This document shows, piece after piece, positions 1-11,114 of a DNA stretch of 64,000 nucleotides. Position numbers and translations under genes: made by a program. Origin of the DNA: Panax quinquefolius. Its lineage: Eukaryota; Streptophyta; Magnoliopsida; Apiales; Araliaceae. The DNA lies in assembly GCA_020205615.1 (NCBI GenBank), contig CM035173.1:51450617-51514616 (forward strand), written 5' to 3'. Each line of letters begins with the position of its first letter. The first letter of the stretch is position 1. Under the pieces are notes generated by a model. That model made no database searches, was not told where the DNA came from, and saw nothing but the letters and a program-made list of their open reading frames with translations.

Positions 1-2507
1 TTTCATTTGCTTCTTGAAGAGTAAGAACTTCCTCTTTATGATCTTGAAGGCATTTGAAGTAAAGAACATCCCTTTGCTTATGATTCTCAATAATGTCTTT
101 TAATAGTTCTTTCATGTCTTTTCTAAACTCTTTGGACATATCTATTGGAACTTTGGTTGCTACCTCTGCAACACCCTTTAAGGTGTTTTTAATTGAAGTA
201 GAAGAGTGCTCAAGATTGGAATGAAGCTCATCCGCAATGAGATCCATAAGTTCTTTTAACTGAGGTTTAGAGGGTATTATTGAGACCCGCTCCAAAATTC
301 ATTCTAACAGCTCTTTAGAACCAACATTATCACTCCAAGAGATGTTTGTCAAAGTAAGGGTTAGATCAAAGTATTCATTATTAGAAGAAAAAGGTATATC
401 TTGAGGAGTTATTCAAAGAATATCTGGTTGTATAGATTGTATAATTTGTACAGGTTGTACAAATTGTATAGGCGATGAAGGATGTAGAGGAGAATTTATA
501 GGTGTAAAGAGAATGTAGGAAAAATTTGTTAATGATGGAGAGTTTGAGTGAAATGGGAAATGAATGTGTGTGGGAGAACTAGTATTATCTACATCAACCG
601 TAAGGTTTTGGGACTCTACAATCGGAGAGTGTGAGTTATTTACATCATCTATAGAGTGTTGAGACTCTACGAATGGAGAGTTATAAAAAGAATTAGGAGG
701 TGATGAAGGTTTCTCAGAGATCCTAGATGGTGACTCTACGACCTTGTCATTGTAAACAAAAATGAATGAATAAATTTTGAATAAGTAAAGAAGAATTTAC
801 TAATTGTAGAGATTCTATCATATCTATAGGAAGAATAGAAGGTTTTATTATCGATTATCTTCTTAGCATAATGAAGAACCCTATGAAAGTTCTGAGCCAT
901 CACTTTTACATTGGGATAGGTCTTGAACGCCCAAGTGATGAAGCTTAGATTTTTGGAAAGAAGATCTCGAAGCAAGGGCATGAGAAGTAGAAAGAAGTAC
1001 AAATTTTCAGCTTGATTGCTGTAAAATATTATAGTTCTGTCCATAGTAACTCTGCCCTGATGGAACTCCCCAGTGAATTCAACATCTAGTTCTTCTGATT
1101 CTATTTTTTGAGGAATTGAGGGGACTTCATGAGTTACTTCTGGTTGCTCCCCCTCAACTTGTGCATTCATTTACTCAAAAACAGGAGGACTATGTTCAAC
1201 CCCAATATCTGCAAACACTGATTCAATTATCCTTGCTTGAACCACTGAATCATTTGGTGAGCTTTAATTTGGCACTGGTGACTCTCCCTTTAAACCAACT
1301 TCTTTCTCTTCTAGATGGTCTGATGACCTTTTCTTTCTTTTCTTCTTCTCCACAATGTGGATAGGCTTTCTCTTTTTCTTCTTTGTTCAGGATTTCGCTC
1401 CTTCATAGCCATTTCCTCATTTTCATCTTGACGCTCTGGCAGATTAGCAATCCCAACTAATTCATATTCATCAACAGTTGGCTCGAGTTAACCAGTTGTC
1501 CTAGCCATTTCATCAACTACCATTACCGACTCTGTGATAGAAGAGTTTGGTTGCTCTACGATCAGAGACAATATTGATTTCTTTTAGCGCTTGCTATTTA
1601 TCCCTTTCTTCTTGATTAGTTTAGAGATGGTAGAACTCTCATCAAATTTTTCTTTGTTCTTTTATGCCTTCTTCTTCTTTATCATCATATGGGGCTTGTC
1701 TTATGTGGAGGTTAGAACACCTTGAACATGTAAGGCAGCAGAACCTTGAGATGTTTCCCTTGGCCTTTCAGCCTTTATGTTCCCCTTGTTCTTCCTCATT
1801 AGTCCTGTTGAATATTTTTCTTCATTGGACCCTTCATCAGTTATTGCAACCTTCCTTTTCTTTGAGTTTTAGAACCTCACTCTGTGTCTTCTCACTGTCC
1901 TCAGGTTGTCTTGATCTAAAGATCTCAATAGGATATTTCTTCCAATTATCAAATAACTTAGGAGTAATCTTCTTGTTTACATTGTGGGCTTCTCCCTCAT
2001 TATCCCCAATGACCTCATTCAAGAAGTTTCTTCAAATGATATTAATAAATCTCCCATAGAACATTTTTTGGAGCCTACTTCCTTGATGTTTTCTCTTCCC
2101 AACATCTATTATCCACCTTCCTATGCATCCCAAAAGAATTGAGCCAAAGTTCATCTAGATCTTTAGCAGATGGTTGTCATAACTCTCAACTAAAGATCGA
2201 TGAATCGAGTCATGAACAATTTCTTTGTAGAGAACACACTTACCCATAATGTCCGCAAGGAATTCATAGTTATGAGGAAATTACTCTTTCTTCATCCCTC
2301 CGTGATATCGTTTTTCTTGTACCATATCGCCTCTAGCCCATACTACACATTGATGTTGTCGGTGATGTGATAACTTCAATGCAAAGCCTAGAAGAACACT
2401 TCCACATCTATCACTTGAGAGACTTTCCCTTAACCTAGTTGATAAAACATCATCTCCATATTCTCCGTATAATTCTCCCATTAAGCTTAAGTAGATTTTG
2501 AAAGTAG
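1..2507 (-). pseudogene. Decayed transposon-linked coding remnant, unknown family
   Basis: Read on the minus strand, several open blocks follow one another but are split by stops and frameshifts. From right to left they are about 2500-2281 (KIYLSLMGELYGEYGDD), 2022-1837 (ending in a Lys/Glu-rich stretch), 1170-736 (144 codons, VTMDRTIIFYSNQAENLYFF), a Ser/Pro-rich low-complexity block at about 700-400, and a charged helical block at about 240-1 (FRKDMKELLKDIIENHKQRD). The order, together with truncation exactly at an LTR on the right and the window edge on the left, suggests one long protein of the uncharacterised kind often carried by plant retrotransposons. I see no reverse transcriptase, integrase or protease motif, so no function is assigned. 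Exact exon limits cannot be given. Confidence 0.45.
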
Positions 2508-4390
2508 TGAAAGTAGTATGCACATAAGCCAATCATGTTTGATGATAAAGCATATACTTTGTAACAATCTTATTCATTTATTAATAAAAAGTATTAATTT
2601 ATTAAAGGCTTTTAATTATCTACATGATGTTGTTTTATAATATGTGATAAACCCATAGTTTTAAGCAATGCTTTTAGAATAATGATGATGATCATTCTAA
2701 TGAGATCTAAATTCTTAGAAAGCTTAAAACTAAAATAGTTTCCAATCCCCAATCGTTGGGAATTAGTGAATTCGGATAGTTTGGTACATACGTTGCTTGC
2801 TCATTGGATGAGGACGATTGATCTCATGATCATATGTGTGGAGACATTAAAGGTAAGTATGTAGGTGCTTATTAGAGAATAAGTTCACTTGAACGCTGAC
2901 TCGCTAAGGAATACCTAATGGAGTTTTATTTGCATGTCAATAGGAATTCCTGTAGTGATAGTAGTACAAGTGATCCTTGGACTTGAGATTATCATAGTAT
3001 CTTGTGTATGATGAGTTATACTTTGACTTATTCCTTAAGACCCTTAGGGTATATCAAAGGGTATACTTGGGTATAATAAGTTATACATAGAGATAATGTA
3101 TGATCAATAAAGAATCTACCACTTCTAGTAAAAGAAGAGAAATGTCCTATGTGATTCGATAAATGACAACCCAAAGAGTCCTTGGCAGCAGCGTAAAGAA
3201 ATTAGAAAGGAGTTTCTAATTTGCATTATTTGGAGTTGTGCATTTAAGAGTCGAAATACATATAATTAAATAAAATAAGACTTGACAAAGAATTCCATGT
3301 CTTATATTTAATTGGGACATTGTATGGTGGAAGGATTGAATTATGCAAGTAACTATTTACTCAAAGGTTCTTTTATGATTAATGTTGAAATCTATATTAT
3401 CCGGAAAGTCGTTGATCGCTAGAGAGGCTTATCCCTATCATAGAATAAATATTATTTATTTAAATAAATTAATTGTTTAATTTATTTATTTAAATAAGAT
3501 TAAATTGTTCTAATTGATTTATTCACAACCGGTTTAATATGGAGAACCTAAAAGGTCACACCATAAAAGGAAGAATAATTATTTAAGAAGTTAATGGCAT
3601 AATCGTAATAATATGTTAAATATATATTTAATTTAATCTATGGTGATAGAATAAATTAAATAGCTTAATATTTATTATTTAATATTTTAGAAATATTAAA
3701 TATAAATTAATAAGAGGAGTCTTATTAATATTATTACAATTATTATTATTTTAATTTCTAAAAGAGTTTAGGAATTAATTTAATATAAGTACTCTCATTT
3801 ATTCCTAATAGGATTAGGAGGTTAAATTAATTAAAAGAGTTTAATTAATTATCCCTAATAAGATAAGGGAGCTTAATTAATTAAAGGATTTTAATTAATT
3901 AAAATAAAACCCAATTCCTTAATTGTTAAGGAGGGTTGCCCACATCTATAAATAAGAGGAGTCTTATTATGGGTGTAAGGGAGTTGTTGACTTTTACAAC
4001 ATACGTAATTCCAATGGTTGGGAGAGTACGCTCTTTTTCTATAGAGATAGAAAAACTAGGGTTTAGCCAACCGCCCATCTTCTTAAATCCTTCTTCTTCC
4101 TTGGTGGATCACCTCTAGAGGCCAAACACTTGGGTGGCTAACGTTGATCAAAGGAAGGAACCAAACCCGGTGGATTCAAGTTGAACGCGAAAAGGATTGG
4201 AGGTGAACTTGTACTTGAGGAAGCTCGGATCTTCAAGGGTATATTTCTTATTCATCTTTTTCGTTTAATTAATAATTGTGCATAAAGGGTGATCCGGGTA
4301 CATGGTTTGTAAAATTTTTAAACTCTGATTTTACACGTTTCCGCTTACTTTGAGCAATTTGATTGCGTTCATGAATATTACAAACCTAAC
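2508..4390 (+). repeat. Lone Copia LTR, family A
   Basis: This block aligns along its length with the 3' LTR at 31598-33460: same start TGAAAGTAGTATG, the same ordered AT-rich blocks and the same gene-like tail (CTTGGTGGATCACCT, TTGGGTGGCTAAC). The last bases have diverged (AAACCTAACA against AAACCTTTCA). No polypurine tract precedes it and no primer site follows. On the right it abuts a truncated gypsy gag and on the left a truncated coding remnant, so it is a solo LTR or a broken element end. The flanks do not show a matching 5 bp duplication. Confidence 0.8.
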
Positions 4391-4826
4391 AAGGTTGAGT
4401 ACGCTTTACAGATTCCCACCAGTAATCTGCCTCTGCCAGCAACATGAAGGTGGCAAAGGGAACCTTTTGCTCCTCGGAGCATCCTAAGACATCAAATATC
4501 TTGTTGATCTGTTTTATCCATGTCTCCGCCTTAAGTGGCTTTGGCTCTCTAAAAAACTCCGATGGTCCAAACTCCTTGAACTGTTTGGCGGTGACCGTCT
4601 GAGAGTTGGCAGTGTTTCCACCTACATTTTGGATAGGAGCCGCTCTCGCCTGATGTTGCATGAATTGCATGAAGCCTCAGAACATTCCATCGTTCATCAT
4701 TTGGTCAGTGTTGTTGTTTGCATGAGGATTATCGCCTTCCTGATGTACATTGTCCTAGTTATTGATCTGTGGAGACTTAACGGTCTCCTGTGCTCCATTG
4801 ATGTTCTCAACATTCTCTGATGCCAT
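4391..4826 (-). pseudogene. Ty3/gypsy gag, N-terminal fragment
   Basis: The ATG lies at 4826-4824 and the product begins MASENVENINGAQETV. It matches the gag at 24889 nearly residue for residue for the first 60 positions. Two in-frame stops interrupt the N-terminal part; from about 4670 the frame stays open through FKEFGPSEFFREPKPLKAE and DVLGCSEEQKVPFATFMLL to WWESVKRTQ, the start of the Retrotrans_gag domain. The Copia LTR at 2508-4390 cuts the rest off. Gag forms the particle that packages element RNA; this copy cannot do so because it is truncated and has stops. It belongs to the element whose LTR lies at 5014-7675. Confidence 0.8.
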
Positions 4827-4999
4827 TTTCAAACACTACCACAAAACAAGGGTTAATTAAAATATCACATATTATCCCTATACTCTAACCGACCAATTAA
4901 ATACCAAATAAACTTAGGTAGGTTATACTAGCGAAGGAATTCCCCGTCTCTCCCCTCCTAGTTCTTATCTCACATCTCAGCCAGGGATCATATCCCTAA

Positions 5000-5011
5000 G
5001 CTTTGATACCA
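5000..5011 (-). other. Primer binding site of the minus-strand gypsy element
   Basis: On the minus strand the sequence reads TGGTATCAAAGC, two bases after the LTR end (GAGTCACA). It matches the usual plant initiator-methionine tRNA primer site TGGTATCAGAGC with one G to A change. It fixes the orientation of this element as minus. Confidence 0.85.
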
Positions 5012-5013
5012 AC

Positions 5014-7675
5014 TGTGACTCCCCCAAAATAGGTATACATCACCCATCTTGAGTCGCCAAATACATGGTACTAAATTCAAATACAACTTGATTATACAAC
5101 AGTCGTGTAAAATACGACAAAATACATGTTGTGAGTTTTAATACAAATATTGTCATCTAGACAATATCCACACTCAATTTAGTCCTCATTACATTTATTA
5201 TCACACTATTTAACATAATAGTGAGGACTACTAAGACACCATCTCAGACCATCACTTCGCGTTCTAAGACTAGTCTAAGCCACGCTTCTCATTTCCTCAA
5301 AGAGAACAAAGAAAGAAAGGGTGAGCTCAACTAGCCCAATAAGAAATATTATGACTAAGATAATGCAGAATAAATTATCATTAGTCCTCAATAGTGTTAA
5401 ACTGATAAAATACAATAGACATCAAGTTTAACTGCAGTGAACATGCAATCCATTAAAAGAGTCAAGTAGAGAATAAAATTTACTATCTTTTATGATTTAA
5501 AAGGTTTTTCATCACTTTTATCATTTGAGACTCACTTAATAAATAATCCACATCATCCCCGCGCACTACGGCCAAGGATATTCATTAGAGGTCACGACCA
5601 CAAATTATCCATGCACTACGGGCCAAGGATATTTGTGTATTCATCAATAATCATGATCATGCCAACAATCGTCCATCAATGCACTTCTGCTAATGAGGAC
5701 TTTTACCACATCATTTGTAACATTACGGTCATGATTACACCGAATAATCCTCGGTCATAATCATACCAAGTCCATCTATGCACTTTTCACAGCCACGTAT
5801 GACTTTCAAAAATAATATAAACACGAGGATGATGACAATGATATAAGAATTCAATAAAACAAATTCAAGAATTAATTTATTCAGGAACTAATAACGTCCA
5901 AATTATCAACATGATACTTCTTTGTAAAGTAAAATTCAAGAATGCTCAGAAGAATATTTCTATGAAAAGATACTGGATGAAGCGCAAATATCAAGAATAT
6001 TCCACTAATTTCATGGAGTGTAGAAGTCAAAACTTTAACCAACTAAGTATAATAAAGAATGGAATAACAAAAGAAATCACCATGCATGCGGTACTTCGCA
6101 TAGACAGGTTATTCCATCAGAATAATAAATAACGGAACCAAGTCAGGTGTAATACGCACCAACGGGATATTCCAACAGAATAATAGAGAATGGAATAACA
6201 ACAGGAATCACCATGCATGCGGTACTTCGCATAGACAGGTTATTCCAACAGAATACTAAATAGCGGACCCGTGTCCCATATAAAACGCATGATGGATATT
6301 TCAATGTAATAATAAAGACAGAATCCGTGTCCCAAGCAGAAAAGCGCACAAATAAGATATTCCAACAGAATAATAAAGACGGAACCAGTCCGGTCAGAAA
6401 TGCATGCATGTGATGTTCCAACGTAATAATGAAGAATTGAATAACAAAAAAATCACCAAGTATAGGGTAGACCACAGATACAAAAAGTTATTCCAACGTA
6501 ATAATAAAGATGGAATAATAGAAGTTCTCTTAATGAATACAAAAGAAATAATACCCCTCTAGTAAAAAGAAACTTGATATCGGAGTAGTGAAGTAGCGAG
6601 AATACTTTTCTTCTTTCTCTATATAGTTTCTCTCTCTATAGTTTCTCTCTCAGAGTTTCAAAGGAATTCATAAGAAATAATGAAGGAATGAGCTTCATTT
6701 ATAGAAGAATAGAATGAATAGTAACCAATCCATGAATCGGTCCATTGATTTACTTTAATTGACTATCCATATTTAAAGCAAAATCTTTTAAATAAAATAT
6801 AATATATTCTATTTATAATCTAATAAAATGAATAACTTTTAAAAAGATTTTACTATGCAAACACTATCTTTGCACTATACAAACACTATGCATAATAAAA
6901 TATAATATATTCTAATTATTGTCTAATAAAATGTATAACTTTATAAAAGTATTCTATTTTATATAAAAAGATTTTACTATTAGCCTTAATAAAACGAATA
7001 ACTTTATAAAAGTATTTTGTTTTATATAAAAGTTTTTCTGTTTTATTACGTTAATAATACTGAATAAAACAAAACTTCATCATCATTATTATTACTCACA
7101 CTATTAATCGACCAAAGGTCATTCCGGTGAAAGAGGGGCTTTCCAATAAGGATTTCTCCTATCATGCCGCAATTAATTAGGTGACCAAACCTCTCCTCGC
7201 GTAACTTCTGCACATCGTTAATAATGCAAATAATAATATTAACAACTTCGTCATCTCAATTATTGATTTAATAACATATAAAATATCGACAATAATTAAA
7301 TCAAAGCCGAGTGACTTCTCACATAAGCATTAATAATCAATATTGTGCTACTACTATGCAACCACGCGTCATTTCATCGTATTTTTACTACCGAGTAGTT
7401 CAACAGTATCAACGGTAAAACTTCCGTTGTTATTTTTATAAAAATATTTTTGTTGTTTTTTCAATCCGACAATTATTCTGTTGTGGGGTCCACCAATGAT
7501 TGTGCCGTCGTACGAATATTCCCTGACCAATCGAATATAATATAACAACTTGCGTACTTTGCAAAATTTATAAATATTACCCACAACTATAACATTATAT
7601 CAAATTTATTCCATTATATTCAAAAATGATATTTATAGAAAATTCATTTTTATTCATAAAAGTTGGGGTCTTACA
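5014..7675 (-). repeat. Complete gypsy LTR, minus strand
   Basis: The LTR runs from TGTAAGACCCCAAC (minus, at 7675) to GGGGGAGTCACA (at 5014), 2662 bp, and is followed on the minus strand by the primer site and gag. It is related to the LTRs at 21542, 36235 and 60677. A TATA-like box (TATAAA on the minus strand) lies near 6703-6698, and a ladder of units containing TTATTCC and GGAATAA spans about 6046-6510. The splice-donor-like GAGGTAAGGGG of related copies is shortened here (GAGGGG near 6555). Its outer edge abuts an LTR of the opposite strand at an internal position, so it inserted into that LTR. Confidence 0.85.
6046..6510 (-). repeat. Tandem array of hairpin-prone units in an LTR
   Basis: About seven degenerate units of roughly 65-75 bp each carry a TTATTCC arm, an AT-rich loop and a GGAATAA arm, followed by a variable block with GCATGCATG-like palindromes. 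The same array recurs in the LTRs at 22913-23325 and 37576-37636 plus 46360-46640. It lies downstream of the LTR TATA box, so it would be transcribed. Confidence 0.75.
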
Positions 7676-8239
7676 CTGTCGGAGTTGGAAAACGACAGAA
7701 ATATCTTTATAAAAATAACGGCGAAAGTTTTATCGTTAAACCGTTGATATACACGGTGGTAAAATATACGAATACTGCTGTGATCGATTGCATAGTACCT
7801 ACCTGGTATTGATTATTGATGCTTACGTAAGAAGCCACTCGGTTTACTCAATTATTACTACGAAGAATTGTTGCGATAATATCTCACGTTATTTGATTCA
7901 ATTATTGTCAAAGTATCATCCGCATAATATTTTATATTATTAAATCAATAATTGAGACAACAAAGTTATTCATATTATTATTTGCAATATTAATAATGTC
8001 TAGAAGTTCTTTCAAAGAGAGGTTTAGTCACCTAATTGCGCACCAATAAGGAGAAATCTTTATCGAAAAGTCCCCTCTTTCTTGGGAACGACCTGGTTGT
8101 TAAATATTGTGAGTTATAATATTAATAATGAATAATTGTTGAAGTATTAAGAATGTGTTTATTGAAGATAACTGAATTACAAAAGTTAGAGGGGAATAAT
8201 GCAAACTTGGAAAACTTTAGGGGTACTAAAGTGTAATAA

Positions 8240-8449
8240 GTTAAATCATTTTGGACCATTGGTGGTGGTTTTAATAGTAAATCAATCTGGACCGTCGGTG
8301 GTGGTTTTAATAGTAAATCAATCTGGACCGTCGTTGGTGGTTTTAAAAGTAAATCAATCTGGACCGTCGGTGGTGGTTTTAAAAGTAAAGAAATCTGGAC
8401 CGTCGGTTGTGGTTTTAATAGTAATCAATCTGGACCGTCCGTTCTAATA
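8240..8449 (+). repeat. 36 bp tandem array, 5 units
   Basis: Units start at 8240, 8277, 8313, 8349 and 8385, with a shortened unit at 8421. The core is ATCTGGACCGTCGGTGGTGG followed by a TTTTAA-type spacer. Because 36 is divisible by three the array stays open and mimics a 12-residue protein repeat, but it lies just upstream of the LTR TATA box and is best read as promoter-side (U3) repeats. Confidence 0.9.
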
Positions 8450-8500
8450 GTAAATTAATCTGGACCATTCATGAATTAGTTACTATTTAGTCCATTCTCC

Positions 8501-8508
8501 TATATATA
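8501..8508 (+). promoter_or_regulatory. LTR TATA box
   Basis: TATATATA follows TCCATTCTCC and precedes GAAGCTTAATTC. The same position in the right LTR reads CTATAAATAGAAGC. This places the start of element transcription shortly downstream. Confidence 0.7.
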
Positions 8509-10781
8509 GAAGCTTAATTCTTCTTTCATTCTCACCAATTCACTAAGACTGACAAGAGAAGCTACAGAGAGAGAAACTATAGAGAGAATGAAGAAGAGTA
8601 TTCTGCTACTTCACTATTGCAGTATTCGGTCTTCTACTAAGGTAAGGGATGTTATTTTCGTTTGAAAAGAGATATTATTTTTTGTATTCATAAGGGGTAC
8701 TATCTCTTTCATAAGAAATACTATTTTTCGTATTTATCCTTTAATATGTCAAAATAACCTGTCTACGTGGATTACGTACTGTATGACAGGTGAAAATCCA
8801 TTTGCAGTTTCATATGTTATTTCTTTTCATATTCTTAAATCTAAACTTATTATGGTAAGTATTGTTAATCCTTGAAATTAGTGGAATATCCTTGAGTTTT
8901 GTGCTTCATCCAGTATCGTTTTATTAGAATATTGATATGAACTTTCTTATTAAATATCAATATTTTCACCCGGGGTACTATTCATGGGTTACTATTCACC
9001 CAGTTACTATTCACTATAATATTATTCACTCGGATATTTGGGGCACTTTTCATGCCAGGGTACTATTCACGAGTTACTATTCATGGGTTACTATTCACCC
9101 GATTACTATTTACTCTAGTATTATTCACTCAGGTATTTGGGGCACTTTTCATGCCGGGGTACTATTCACGGGGTACTATTCCCAAAGTACTATTCACCCA
9201 AAAAATTATTTCTTTTCTGTCCAAATTATTTTGATACATGAATATTATTCTTGAATTTTACTCCACAAAGCAGTATCATGTTGACAATTTAGATATTATT
9301 AAACTCTAAATAAATTAAATTGTTAAAGTCTTTAATATTTATCCTTGATCTCATTTGATTGAATTCTTATGTCATTATCATCACCCTAATGCTTATATTG
9401 TGATGAAAGTCATCTTTGGCTTACGTGCTGTTGATTGGTAAGATTATGACCAAGGATCATTCGGTATAATCATGACCCGTAATGTTACAAATGATGTGGT
9501 AAAAGTCCTCATTGGTCGTAGTGTATTAATGGACAGTTGTTGGTATGATTATAACCAGGAATTATTCGGTATAATCATGACCATTGGTGAAAACACGAAT
9601 ATCCTCGGCCCGTAGTGCATGGGATAATTCGTAGTCGTGATACTAATGAATATTCTTAGTAGTAGTGCAAGTATGATTCGATAATGTGGATTATTTATTA
9701 AGTCGAGTCTCGAAATGATGAAATATTGATAATATACTTTTAATTAAGTAAAAGATAGTAGATATCATGCTCTACTTGACTCTTTCTAAAATACGGTTTG
9801 CATGTCTTTGGCCCATAGTGCAAAGATGAATCATTAATGAATATCTTTGGCCCGTAGTGCAAAAGATGAATTTATTAATATTATTATGAACAGGAACTGT
9901 GATTTGGTATAACCATGATCTTTGATGTTTCAGGTAAAGACAAGTGATCAAAATTATCTTCGTCCTGGGTGCGAAGAGGAATTTAGAACCACAATTATAA
10001 TTATGAGTTATTCACATGATTGTGGACAGGAACTATTGATTGATGTTACAGGGATAAAACATTGTTGGTGGACTTTTAACATGGAGAAGATAATAGACTT
10101 TATAGTCTATTTGACTTTTCTAATGGATTGCTCGTTCCACTACAACTATGGTTAAAAAGTTTTATCATCTACCATATGTTCTAAATCTCTGATTTATTAC
10201 TGATGAAGGCTATTGATAATTTAATTATCTTTAGTCATGATATTCTTTACTGGGCTAGTTGTGGTCACCCTTTTGCTTCACAATTCCTTTCAGGTAATAA
10301 GAGTGTAGCTGGGTCGAGCGGGGATAACAGGGGAATAGTGTGATGGTCCGAGACTGTCGAAGTTTCTCAATACATTATAAAAATGCATGACATGCAATAT
10401 ATGATTATATTGAGGACCTAAGATGTGTGTGTCGTATTTTATACGTCACTTAATAATTGATTTTGGTGAACAGCAATAGGGTGGTGAGAACCCGACTTTG
10501 AAAGCGTCAAAAATGCACCTCATTAGAATGAGCAGGATAGAAATCTTCCCGTTCTTCTTTGGGGTCTTGAAATACTTGCTGCTGTACTTTATATGGCATT
10601 GTAATAATTTGAGTTTGGATACTGTCTACGAGATAATATTGTATTAAAACTCACAGCTTATGCGTCGTCATACTCTGCACGACAGTTCAACAGTTGTATA
10701 GATGAAGTTTGTATTTGATTTTTATAGTGTGATATCTGACGATTCAAAGGGGTCGTGTGGACTTATTTTGGGGGCATCACA

Positions 10782-11114
10782 AATGGTATTAGAGTTTAGG
10801 GATATGGTCGATGGCGGAGATATGAGTCTAGAACTAGGAGGGGAGACACGAGTAATATACTTCGCTAGTGTGTGACTTACCTAAGCTGAAATTTTTACTT
10901 GATAAGTTGACAAACTGTGACATGTCAATTAACCTTTGTTTTGAAGTTGTATTCTAGAATGATATCTGAAATACAGGAGATGAGCTATGGGAAAATCGTG
11001 ATACAAAGGAAATAACCGGGAATGTACAATCCGAAAAGAAAGCAAGGTATTCTCATCTCTTCGAACTACCAGGTACATAAATTTCAAGGGCGAAATTTCA
11101 TAAGGAGGGGAGAT
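10782..11114 (+). other. Minimal interior: primer site, spacer, polypurine tract
   Basis: TGGTATTAGAGTTT at 10784-10797 is a decayed initiator-methionine tRNA primer site, two bases after the LTR. AAGGAGGGGAGAT at 11102-11114 is the polypurine tract directly before the right LTR. The spacer has no significant open frame. It is clearly homologous to the 325 bp interior at 41854-42178, including GAACTAGGAGGGGAGAC, CTTCGCTAGTGTGTG, AATTAACCTTTGTTTTGAAG and GAATGATATCT. The first part also resembles the leader before gag at 24705-24880, so the spacer is the leader of a gag-bearing relative joined to its 3' end. Confidence 0.85.

Larger units (their letters stand above)
7676..10781 (+). repeat. 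Left LTR, 5' truncated
   Basis: It aligns with the right LTR from about position 260 onwards (CTGTCGGAGTT near 11359) and ends in GGGGGCATCACA just before the primer site. In order it holds a 36 bp tandem array (8240-8449), a TATA box (about 8501-8508), a splice-donor-like AAG|GTAAGGG (8642), a TACTATTCAC-rich block (about 8970-9200), CCCGTAGTGCAAAGATGA-type motifs near 9620 and 9850, and acceptor-like TTTCAG sites ending at 9933 and 10293. Confidence 0.85.
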
